Shown here: positions 35,619-44,280 of the stretch, piece after piece
Layout of the letters: the number at the start of each line of letters is the position of its first letter
Position numbering within the stretch: position 1 is the first letter of the stretch
Source of the DNA: Actinacidiphila oryziradicis
Lineage (GTDB): Bacteria > Actinomycetota > Actinomycetes > Streptomycetales > Streptomycetaceae
DNA length: 64,000 nucleotides
Assembly: GCF_005047355.1 (NCBI RefSeq)
Contig: NZ_SUMC01000005.1
Span: 1 to 64,000, forward strand
Reading direction: 5' to 3'
The notes under the pieces: model-generated
Told to the model about the DNA's origin: nothing
Database searches by the model: none
The model's input: only the letters and a program-made list of their open reading frames with translations
Position numbers and translations under genes: made by a program

Positions 35619-36295
35619 AGTGGAACAAGGTCGAACACCGCCTGTTCTCGTTCATCTCGATAAACTGGCGCGCCCGCCCGCTGACCAGCTTCGAGGTCGC
35701 CCTCAGCCTGATCGCGGCCACCACCACGAGCGGCGGCCTGCGCGTGACCGCGCGACTAGACGAGGACGTCTACCCCACCGGCATCGAGATCGACGCCCAG
35801 CACGCCGCCGCGCTCACCATCAACCCCAACGAGTTCCACGGCGAGTGGAACTACACCATCCCGCCCCAGGCCGGCGTCCCCGCTGTGCCGCTCCAGCCAC
35901 CCGGACGCCGGGCACACCCCCGCCTTGCCCACACTTTCGACTCCGCCCTGGCCACCCACCCCGTGCTGACCGGCATGCCACGCGACGCCCTCGACCAACT
36001 CGTCGCCCAGGTACGCGAACTGGTCGACGCGCTGCCACCGAAGCAGCGCCCCCGCCACCGCAAACTCACCGTCGAGAACATCGCCTGGGCCGCCGTCCTC
36101 GACCAGCGTGGGCTGCCCTGCTCGCTGATCGCCCACCTCTTCCGCATCGGCGAGAACCAGATGCGCACCCTGCTACAACAGGCCCGCCCCCTGCTTCAGC
36201 AGCAGGGACACCACGCCGAGCCACTACCCGTCCACCTCGTCGACCCCTGCCAACTCGCCAGATACGTCATGCACGCGACGTCAACGACCAGTTGA
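35619..36295 (+). pseudogene. ISAzo13-family transposase, 3' part
   Basis: Continues the transposase in frame: WNKVEHRLFSFISINWRARP, LTSFEVALSLIAATTTSGGL, VYPTGIEI, FHGEWNYTIPPQ, which is the family's C terminus. A further ~130 residues follow (LVAQVRELVDALPPKQRPRH, ENIAWAAVLDQRGLPCSLIA), forming an extra helical, HTH-like tail, to a stop at 36293-36295. No start of its own. Confidence 0.82.
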
Positions 36296-36333
36296 CACGA
36301 CACACACCACTAATTAATTGACGGACCCTGGCC

Positions 36334-36475
36334 ATGGAGCGCAACGAGCTTGCTCGCCTACTTGCTGACGGCTCTGAAGCGGCGACACGGGCTCGTGCAG
36401 CGCTGCAGCAGACTTTCGGGGCGAGTGGGATTGCGCGTGGATCGAGCGGCTCTGCAGGAACCACACCCCCTCCCC
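36334..36475 (+). pseudogene. Short N-terminal gene fragment
   Basis: ATG 36334 begins MERNELARLLADGSEAATRA and a helical stretch of about 47 residues, which stops looking like protein exactly where the first 28-bp repeat starts at 36476. Probably a gene truncated at that junction. No ribosome site is evident. Confidence 0.35.
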
Positions 36476-36503
36476 GCTGCCATCCCGTCTGCCGTCGTCC
36501 CAC
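36476..36503. repeat. 28-bp direct repeat, copy 1
   Basis: Starts GCTGCCATCCCGTCTG and ends CGTCCCAC; identical to 37741-37768. In copy 2 the same bases are part of an ISL3 transposase frame. Confidence 0.85.
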
Positions 36504-36684
36504 ACCCTCGGTGGAGCGGGCCTGCCCCCTGGGTGTCCAGGTGGAGCGCCGTACTGGACATACGACCTAGACACCCTAAGAATTTGCTGAACGAGCCTGC
36601 GGCCCCGCAAGAGCCTGGATACGCTGAGTGAGGTGGAGGGCATCATCCTGTGCTGTTGGGACTGGCGCTGGGAAGGGAGTCCAA

Positions 36685-37683
36685 GTGACCGTTTTTGACG
36701 TTGCTCAGCTTGCACAGGAGATCACTCCGTATGTGACGGCAGCCGTGGGGGCATACGGGACAGCTGTCTTGACGCAACTGGAAGACTCAGCGGCAGACGC
36801 CAGCGTTTCTTTCGGACGCCGCGCCATTCAGCGCATCGTCGGCCGGCGTCAGGCGCAAGATCCTCCCACGGTTCTTGAAACAGCGATAGCCACGACCGTC
36901 GCGGAGATTGTCGCCAACCCAGCCGATGCAGATCTCATCACGCTTTTGCGCACAGAGATCCGGCGCGCCTTTGCTTCAGATTCTGAACTAACGGCGGAAG
37001 TAGCCGCTTGGAGTCGGCCCCCACTCGCCTCTTCAACCGCAATCACGGCTTCCGGTGCACGGTCGTTGGCCGCGCATACGATCACAGGAAATATTCATAC
37101 TGGTGATGTAATCACTAACATGGAGACACGGAGGCAGCCAGGCACCCCGTTGCACGTGACAGCCGGACCGCACAATAACTACATCATGACGATGATCATA
37201 CCAATCGAGGGCCGTGATCCAGAAATTGGACCACGGCCGCTAGGTGCAAGAATCACCGTTGAGGCTTTCACCTCGCAAGCCGTCATACTCCACGGGATTC
37301 GCCCGATAGTTATCTCGCGCCATCCTGCCCGGCCTTGCTATTTGCGCTATCGCATGGGCCTTCCGATGCCACCACGTGCTTTTACGACTGACCTGGACGA
37401 GCCAAGGCCGACCTTGAAGCCCAAGGAAAGTCGCGAAGGCCCACCATCGGATTTTCCATTCACAGTAACAGATAGCGGACCGGAACTATTCCTCATTTTC
37501 GCCGGGTCTCAAAGCGAGGTCGACTGGACTCTTGAGCTGGACTGGTCCAGCGCGGGCCGCAGCGGAACAATTGCCATTGACGACGGCGGAAAACCGTTCC
37601 ACTTTCACCCGGGTGCCCCGACTATCGATCGACCTCAGCCCGATAGGTCGTACAACTGGCCCGTTCCGCAACCACGGCCGTGA
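36685..37683 (+). CDS. Orphan protein of unknown function, low GC
   Basis: 332 residues from GTG 36685 (GGGAG 8 nt upstream). N-terminal ~110 residues are helical (VAQLAQEITPYVTAAVGAYG), followed by HTITGNIHTGDVITN and then a beta-rich C-terminal domain (YIMTMIIPIEGRD, ARITVEAFTSQAVILHG, ELFLIFAGSQSEVDWTLELD). Base composition is clearly more AT-rich than neighbours, suggesting recent transfer. It stands alone between two 28-bp repeats. No catalytic motif is obvious. Similar two-part plans occur in streptomycete proteins of conflict systems, but that is only a suggestion. Confidence 0.65.
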   Translation: MTVFDVAQLAQEITPYVTAAVGAYGTAVLTQLEDSAADASVSFGRRAIQRIVGRRQAQDPPTVLETAIATTVAEIVANPADADLITLLRTEIRRAFASDSELTAEVAAWSRPPLASSTAITASGARSLAAHTITGNIHTGDVITNMETRRQPGTPLHVTAGPHNNYIMTMIIPIEGRDPEIGPRPLGARITVEAFTSQAVILHGIRPIVISRHPARPCYLRYRMGLPMPPRAFTTDLDEPRPTLKPKESREGPPSDFPFTVTDSGPELFLIFAGSQSEVDWTLELDWSSAGRSGTIAIDDGGKPFHFHPGAPTIDRPQPDRSYNWPVPQPRP

Positions 37684-37740
37684 GGCTACTGCGTAGCTGG
37701 ACGTAGCCCGGCCGCTGCGTGCAGACCCACCGCGGTACCT

Positions 37741-37768
37741 GCTGCCATCCCGTCTGCCGTCGTCCCAC
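37741..37768. repeat. 28-bp direct repeat, copy 2
   Basis: Exact match to 36476-36503, 58 nt after the orphan gene's stop. Lies at the start of the recognisable ISL3 fragment. Confidence 0.85.
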
Positions 37769-37985
37769 GCCGCCTCCGTTGCCGACTGGCTGTCCGCCCA
37801 GCCCGACTCCTGGCGCGAACAGGTCCGCTATGTCGCCATCGATCTGTGCTCCACCTTCCGCGCCGCTGTTCACCGCGCCCTACCCCACGCGGCCGTGGTC
37901 GTGGACTGCTTTCACATCGCTCAGCTCGCGCAGCGTCACCTCGCTGACCTGCGCCGCCGCCTCACCTGGCGGCAGCACGGACGCC
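37742..37985 (+). pseudogene. ISL3-family transposase fragment
   Basis: Reads LPSRLPSSHAASVADWLSAQ, VRYVAIDLCSTFRAAVHRAL, PHAAVVVDCFHIAQLAQRHL, the central DDE region of ISL3 transposases (AID...F...A...LPHA..VVD.FH). Both ends are missing; homology is lost after RRRLTWRQHGR. Confidence 0.8.
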
Positions 37986-38235
37986 TGTGGGGCTCAAAAA
38001 CACGAATCGTCGTCCCGCTTTGGAGTCCTTCGCCGTCAGGAACCGGGAGCCCAGGTCCTTGAGCAGCGGCTGTGTCGCGTCTGGGATCATGTTTCGTGAT
38101 CATGTCCACGGTGTACGCCGTCACCCGCCGCCTGCTCACCAAGGGGCGACGGCGGCCGGCTGCGAGCCCGCCCGGGAACCAGGGCAGGTGGGCGTTTGCG
38201 TCGGCCGATGCGACCCAGGCCGCTTCGCGGACATC
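37986..38235. other. Debris between ISL3 fragment and Nudix remnant
   Basis: Contains a 45-codon frame from ATG 38102 reading MSTVYAVTRRLLTKG, like the first residues of IS481-type integrase-core transposases, then losing similarity. Otherwise nothing recognisable. Confidence 0.35.
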
Positions 38236-38537
38236 CTAGCCGCTTGCTCTGGCGGCCGGTTCTCCGCGGATGAGGGTCGCGCGGAAGACGGCGAAGTCCT
38301 CGTGGACGACACCGTCGAGCCGTTCGCTGAGGTGGACGAGACGCCCCGTCTCCACGACAACGCCGGCTACTTCCTCGGTCCCGCGTACGGCGGCTTCGGC
38401 CAGGCTCTCACCTCCTCGCGCCGGCCGCCGGGCAGCCCCCACTGCCCGGTACGCCGGTCCTTGACGACGAGCACCCGTTCGCCGGTGGGGTCGGTGACCA
38501 GGGTGTACGCCACGTCGACGCGCTCCAGGGCTGCCAT
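38236..38537 (-). pseudogene. Nudix hydrolase with frameshift and damaged Nudix box
   Basis: ATG 38537 overlaps the stop of the upstream large gene. Frame 1 reads VAYTLVTDPTGERVLVVKDR and GQWGLPGGRREE; frame 2 resumes GESLAEAAVR. One missing G in GAGGAGGTGAG (about 38414) accounts for the shift. In the Nudix box (consensus GX5EX7REUXEEXGU) the sequence is RGTEEVAGV: the first Glu of REU is Gly and one Glu of the EE pair is Val, so metal binding is likely lost as well. Nudix enzymes hydrolyse nucleoside-diphosphate derivatives. Confidence 0.75.
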
Positions 38538-41500
38538 CAGCTCGGCGCTCCGTCCGGGGTGTTCCACCCTGGGCGGGGGGCTGTCGGAGCGGTCAGGATC
38601 TGGGCGAGGTGGTCGGCGATCGTGAAGGGCACCTTCGGGTCGGTGAGGAAGGCGGCGGGCTCGATGCTGCGGGTGACCATCAGCGGGATCACTTCCCAGT
38701 CCAGGTCCTCGGGGGCCTGGCAGGCGCGGGCGGCGGCCGTGGCGTGGGCGGTGATGGTGGCCGTCTTGGCGAGGAGCTTGTCGCGGTACTCCTTAGTGAA
38801 GCGTTCGACGTGCTGGAGCACTGCGTTCGGCGCGACAGCCCCTTCGGGGTTCTTGGCCTCGATCACCCACAGGCGCCGGGTGGCCGGGTCGGCAATCAGC
38901 AGGTCGATCTCTCCGATCAGGCCCGGGATACCGAGCTGGGCAGCGGTCCTCTCCAGGAGGCGGTACCGGTGGGGCAGTCCGGCATCGCGGGCAATCGTCT
39001 TGAGGTCGGCCTCCAGTCGTTTGTCGAGCTGCTGGCGGTGGCGGTGCAGGGCGTCCCGGACGGGCTTAGGAAGGTCGGGGTGCGGAAGGCGGCCCTCGTC
39101 GAGGTAGGCGGCGTAGAGCTCCTGGGCGGTGTGGACGAGCCAGGGCAGGACGAGCAGCCGGCCGTCGTGGTTGATCAGCGGGTGGGTGGCGGGCCGGGTG
39201 CGGCGCTCGACCTCGGTGTAGGCGTGCGAGCCGGTGCCGGCGGCGTTGCCAGGGTGCAGGCTCAGCCGGTCGACGGCGGCCGTCAGGTCGGCTTCGGGCA
39301 GCCCTGACCAGGCAGTCGCCTCGCGCACCAGGTCTTCGGGGGTGATCACGGCGATGCCTTCGGGTCCGGTCGGCCAGTCGGCGGCGGTGGCGAGCACGGC
39401 GCCCAGCGCGGCGAACCCGAAGTGCCAGTGCTGGTGGAGGAGCCGGTCGGCCTGGGCGAGCTGGCTGGTGGCGGGCAGGTCCGGCGCGGCGAACACGGTC
39501 TCGGTGCGCGCCCCCGGGCTGACGAACACGGCGGCGTCGTCGAGGAGTTCGGGCGGGCTGCGGCGGCTTGGGCAAGGAAGCGCTCGTGCCGGGCGTGCCG
39601 GTAGGCGCCGGCGTCGAAGCCGAGGTGGACCAGTTCGGCGTCCGGGTCTGCGGTGTCCGCCTCGCCGGTGTCGGTCAGGGTGAACACGCCGCTGGGGTGG
39701 ATTTCCAGGTGAAGGTCGTGCAGTCGTCGGGCGGCGGCGACCGCGGTGGTCCCGCAGTGCAGCACGAGTTCGGCCAGGGCGACCAGTTCGGCGACAGCCA
39801 GGATATCGACGGGCCGCCGGCCGGCGGGCTGGGTGGTGATGGCTTGCTGGAGCAGGAGTTGCAGGGCGGAGGTGGCCGTGGCGGCGTCGCTCTGGCGGCG
39901 GCCGGCTTCCGGGGCCCAGTTCGCCGCCCACGGTGCCGCGAGGTTCACCCTCATCTCGTGATGACCGCGGGTACGGGTGCTCCAGGCCGCGTTCAGGTGC
40001 CGCGCCAACTCCTCGACAAGGCTGGGCTGGTGGGCGCGAATCTGCTGGGTGAGTTCGTCTTCCAGAGCGTGGAGCAGCTGCTCGGCGGGACCGCCGCGAG
40101 CGTAGGCGTCCGGCCCGTGCCAGGAGCCGGCCGGGACGCCGGCGCGGCGGATGGCGGCGGCCGCGGTGTGCAGCGCGCGGGCGTGAAGGTGGCGGGAGCG
40201 CGGCAGCGTGTAGTGGGGGGCGATGGCGGGCCAGTAGGTGGTGGCGCCGGTGATGCGCAGCACCGGGTACGCGGCGTCCCAGGCTTCGGCGAACGCCTCC
40301 GGGTCGGTCCCGGGTCCGGCGCCGCGGGCCTGACGGACCTGTTCGACCAGGTGGTGCAGGAGCCGGCCGAGGATTTGGTGGCCCTGGTGGCCGTCGCCGG
40401 TGAAGGAGGCCAGCAGTGGCGGATCGAGGTCGATGCCGATCCGGGCGTGGTCGGGGTCCGCCCCGGCGTGCAGCAGCAGCCTCTCCCCCGCCTCCTGCTC
40501 ATCGACGTCCCGGCCTGGTTCGGCGGGAGGGGGCTGGTGGGGTTGGGTGGTCTCGGTCAGCTGGAGGACGACGGGGGCGCCGTTGGGCAGGGTGAAGTGG
40601 GCGGCGACCAGCGGATAGCCGGTGACGGTGGTGCGGATGCTGTCCGCCAGGCCGGTCATCGCGGCCAGGTCGAGGACCGCGCCCTGGTCGGGGCAGGGGC
40701 TGGCCACGACCGCCAGCGGCGGGACGGTGCTGATCCGCACCACCAGCGCTCCCCCGCCGTTGCCGGGATACAGGAGGTCGGCGTGTTCGCCGGGAACACC
40801 TGGATCGGGTTCGGCGGGGTGAGCGAAGCGCCAGTCGAGCGCCTGCGGCAGACCGGCGGCAGCCAGGACGTCATCGAGGCGTGCCCAGGTCGCGGCGCGC
40901 TGCCAGGTGGTGTCCAACCCGGCAGCCGGGGAAACGACGGCCGCACCCTCGCGGTGCGGGCCCGGCATGAGCAGCGTGCTCTCGCGCCACCACTCGGTCC
41001 ACGCGTCGAGCGGCTCCCGGAAGAGGACCGCGTCGACGCCGGGGTGCTCGGTGAGCTCCAGGACGAACAAGGCGAGCAAGCTCGGGTCGCCTTCGGCGTC
41101 GGCGAGGATCTCGGCGAGCTCCTCGACGTGCAGGTAGGCGGTGTCGCGGATCAGCTCCGGCCCGAGCACCCGGGGCCCGCCGTAGACCACGAGCCGTCCC
41201 CGGCCCGGCGCGCCGCCGTCGGCGAGGGCGGACCGCCCTGCTTCGATCCGTCCGGACAAGGCTCCGTCGGCAAGCGCGCTGACGACGGCGATGTCGTAGC
41301 GGTAGCCGGGCGAGGAGATCACGCACACCGGCCCGGGCCTAGCCGGGGCCTCGTCCAGGCCCAGCAGCTGCGCGACGCGGTCAACGGTCAGCTTCTGCAG
41401 GCGCTGCTCGGCGCCCTGCCGATCCGGGACCGCGGCGAGGAGGCGTTCGAGGGCCGCAGCGAAGCTGCCCAGCGCGGCGGACACCGGTACCAGCCGGCGG

Positions 41501-42255
41501 CGGCCGTGCGCGACGACAGCGAGCACCGGACCGAACAGCGGCGCCGTCGGACGGTAGCGCAGCGGCAGGTCGCTCAGGTCCGCGGTCAGCCAGTCCAGCG
41601 CCCGGGCGGCGCGCTCCGGGTTCCCGCATGCGCCGGTGACCACGGCGGGATCGAGGTCGGCCAGCCCCTGGGCCGCCTCGCCTTCACCGGGGCTGATCCC
41701 GCACGCGATCTCCTCCGGCGCCCGGTCCTCGTACGCCTGTGGCCACGCCGGCGCGAGCGCCGTGACCGCGTGGTCGGTGTAGCGCAGCACGAGCTCCAGG
41801 ACGTCGGTGAGGGTGAAGCCGTGCACGACACGCACCGGCTCGTCGATCGCCAGGGCCGTCAGCTGGGCGCTGCGCAGGAACATCAGCGGGTGGTCGAGCT
41901 GACCGGGGTGGACCAGCAGCCGCTCGCCCGCCACCTTGAACCCCACCAGCGCGCGCGGGTCGTTCGGCTGAATCTCGGTCACCGTGCCGCGGCCCGGGGC
42001 GGCACGCATGACGGCCTCGACCAGACCGGGCAGGTCACCGGCGCCCGCCTGGTCCCCCGGATGGGAGGGGGTGCGCAGGATTCGGGTCCACAGCAGCAGC
42101 AGGTGATCGTGAAAACGGGAGCAGCCCGGGGAACCGAGCGCGGCGTGGAGCAGTACCCGCAGCGACTGGGTCGAGTAGCGGGCCAGGGCCCGGTCGATGG
42201 GTTTCCACTGCACGCGCCGTTGCTGCGCGGAGGTGGGCTGCTGCACCGTTGCCAT
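38537..42255 (-). pseudogene. ~1,240-residue protein with C-terminal PD-(D/E)XK-like nuclease, split by a frameshift
   Basis: Start ATG 42255 (MATVQQPTSAQQRRVQ; GGGAG 11-15 nt upstream). Frame 1 runs to 39346 and frame 2 from about 39560 to the stop at 38537. Frame 1 is protein-like up to RHERFLAQAAAARP and frame 2 continues ELLDDAAVFVSPGARTETVF, so one base has been lost near 39552 (or is a sequencing error). The first ~950 residues are alpha/beta, family unknown (ALARYSTQSLRVLLHAALGS, VRVVHGFTLTDVLELVLRYT). The C terminus has GEIDLLIADPATRRLWVIEA followed by KN, the E...D...ExK pattern of a PD-(D/E)XK nuclease, then AKTATITAHATAAARA. A very large protein ending in a nuclease is typical of anti-phage proteins. 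Coupled to the Nudix gene. Confidence 0.65.
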
Positions 42256-43027
42256 CGTCGGTCTGTCTCCCTTGCCGGTTTCCTCCCCAGAGCCTGGCAG
42301 GAACGCCGTCTCCCCCGCCGAGTTTTTCGCCCTGGGTCCAGGGGGCCGGCCTCCACAGGGTCCAACGGTCCTCGGTTCGACTGCCGAGCTTTGATCTGGC
42401 GGTTCAATCGGAAGGCCGTGGGCGTTCGTTACGGAGAGGTAGGGGGCTTCCCCAGGCACGGGCGGTCAGGTGGCCGGGGCGGCCTGCGCGGACGGTTCGG
42501 GGGTCTACCGCTTCCAGGGGGGCGTGAGTTCGGTATTCGGTCTCGGGTGCCTCGCCACGGTCGTGAGGGAGTAGCCAGAAGGTGCGGCGGTCGTAGCGGC
42601 CGGAGTCCCGGGTGGCGAGGGCGTCGCTGCGCAAGTTGGCGTAGCCGACGAGGCGGCCGCGGCCGCGGTAGGCGGGCCTGCCACAGCGCGGAGATCCGAA
42701 TCGCGTCAGTCGACGCGCCCACGACAAGGCCGATTCCCGCATAGGTAACCTGCTCTGCCTGCGCACTGACCAAGTCCGAACCAGCTGTAGAGGCGGTAAG
42801 CCACTGCGGGTCATATCGGATCACTACCATACGTCCGCCCAACCGGAAGAACAGGTAGGGGTCCTACTCCCACGCTCCGGTAAGTGCGCGGGGAAACCGC
42901 TGGTTGGAGCCGCGACGCAGCTGTCGAGATCGGCGGAGCAGTGGATCTGTGTGCGGACCCCGCGCCCTCCACCCGCTCAACCGAAATCTCCGCCGCACAG
43001 AAGCGGACAGTGCGTGAGAATGCCGGG
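42256..43027. other. Region of unclear reading frames
   Basis: On the minus strand two protein-like pieces occur in different frames: VVIRYDPQWLTASTAGSDLV with ASTDAIRISALWQ (about 42690-42830) and LVGYANLRSDALATRDSGRY with FWLLPHDRGEAPETEYRTHA (about 42500-42650, open to 42404). They may be one frameshifted small gene upstream of the large protein. No firm call. Confidence 0.3.
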
Positions 43028-43318
43028 ATGTGCACGAAAGCGACAACGGTACTGGTCCAGCGGGCTCTCACCGCGGCCCACCAGGCCACGGGCCCTGAGG
43101 AGTGCGACGAGATCTGGACACTGCTGGCGCAGGCGGCCACCGACGGGCCGGAGGCGCTCGTGCTCGGCCGGGACCTGCTCCACCGCGCCGAACCGGTGGA
43201 ACGCCGCACGGGCTGCGATCTCCTGCGCCTGGCCGGCGAGTCGCACCCCGCCGTCCAGCGGGACGCCGCGACCGACCTGGTCGCTCTCGCCGCGGCAGAA
43301 CGGAACCCCCGTGTGCAA
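43028..43318 (+). pseudogene. HEAT-like repeat protein, 5' fragment
   Basis: From ATG 43028: MCTKATTVLVQRALTAAHQA, then EALVLGRDLLHRAEPVERRT, GCDLLRLAGESHPAVQRDAA and DLVALAAAERNPRVQ. The repeated helix pairs resemble HEAT-type alpha-solenoid repeats. After residue ~96 the frame runs into another gene's sequence and becomes meaningless, so the 3' part is gone. Confidence 0.55.
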
Positions 43319-43718
43319 GAAGGGTGCTGCACAGGTGGCGCGCCGTGTCGGCGTCGAGAACCTGCGCCCCATCGACGTGGTGGTCTGCGGCAGCGTCGCG
43401 GTCAACCGCTCCGGCGCACGCATCGGCAAGGGCGCGGGGTACTCCGACCTGGAGGTGGCGCTCCTCATCGAGGCTGGTCTCGTGACGGACGAGCTGGTGA
43501 TCGTCGCGCCCGTCCACCAGCTTCAGGTCGTTGACGAAGAGATCCCTGAGACGGAGCACGACTACAGCGTCGACCTCATCGTCACGCCGGACGAGGTGAT
43601 CGAGTGCCCGAACCGGCGCCAGCCCCGGGGGCTTGTCTGGAAGGACCTCACACCGGAGAAGATCGGGGCGATTCCGGTGCTGGCTGCGCGGGCAAGTGTT
43701 CGACAGGAGCCAGAGTAG
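43319..43718 (+). pseudogene. 5-formyltetrahydrofolate cyclo-ligase family, 3' fragment
   Basis: In a different frame from the piece before it: IDVVVCGSVAVNRSGARIGK, GAGYSDLEVALLIEAG, VIVAPVHQLQVVDEEIPETE, HDYSVDLIVTPDEVIE. These are C-terminal blocks of the 5-FTHF cyclo-ligase family (GKGxGYxDxE, then DxxVTPxxxI). The N-terminal half is missing and there is no start codon of its own. Confidence 0.75.
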
Positions 43719-44280
43719 CCGCTTCGATGATTGATGACTCCACTTGACCGCCCTCGTGACAGCCTGACTGATGCGCACCACAGCTACGGTCTGTCAGTGT
43801 CCATTCACGGGTGCGACCCGTCGCCCGGAATCATAGCTTATTTCCTGATTCTGGCGAGCGGCCGACATGGCTAGCGCGGTGGGCCGAATCGCCTGAAATC
43901 TAGACAAATCAAGTAAGTGTCGAGACCGTTATCGGACCCCCGTGAATGGACACGTCTGTCAGTGTGTCCCGCTAGGGTTATCCAGATGCTGCGGACTCGC
44001 AGGCGACGACCTACTTCACGCTGGCTAGATGGGATTAGGGTGGATAGGCAGCGTATGCCGACTGACGCGGGCGATGATCGACAGATCTCTCACAACCGAC
44101 GGGGGATGGCTGCCTGATGGCCGGTCGCTTTGGCAACGCCAGGAGACCGGGTATTGGCCAGCTCGTCGACGAGACGATGGATCTCATTGGTCGAAGTGGA
44201 GTACGGATTCGACCACATACTCGGTAAGTTCGCAGAGCAAGGCAAGTGCGGGAAGTACACCAGGAAGGACAAGCTGCTCG
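43719..44280. other. 562 bp upstream of the restriction operon
   Basis: AT-richer DNA with an inverted repeat pair (see next entry). Short frames exist, such as one from ATG 43985 ending at 44117 and one from ATG 44117, but none is convincing. The hsdM promoter must lie here. Confidence 0.4.
43798..43952. repeat. 14-bp inverted repeat pair, MITE-like
   Basis: TGTCCATTCACGGG (43798-43811) and CCCGTGAATGGACA (43939-43952) are exact reverse complements 127 bp apart. The 12-mer GTCTGTCAGTGT also occurs as a direct repeat at the outer edges (43789-43800 and about 43954-43965). Confidence 0.65.

Noticed and set aside
39568..42744. 1,058-codon open frame on the plus strand
   Set aside because: Antisense shadow of the large nuclease-tailed gene; Gly/Gln/Arg/Val-rich and without domains.
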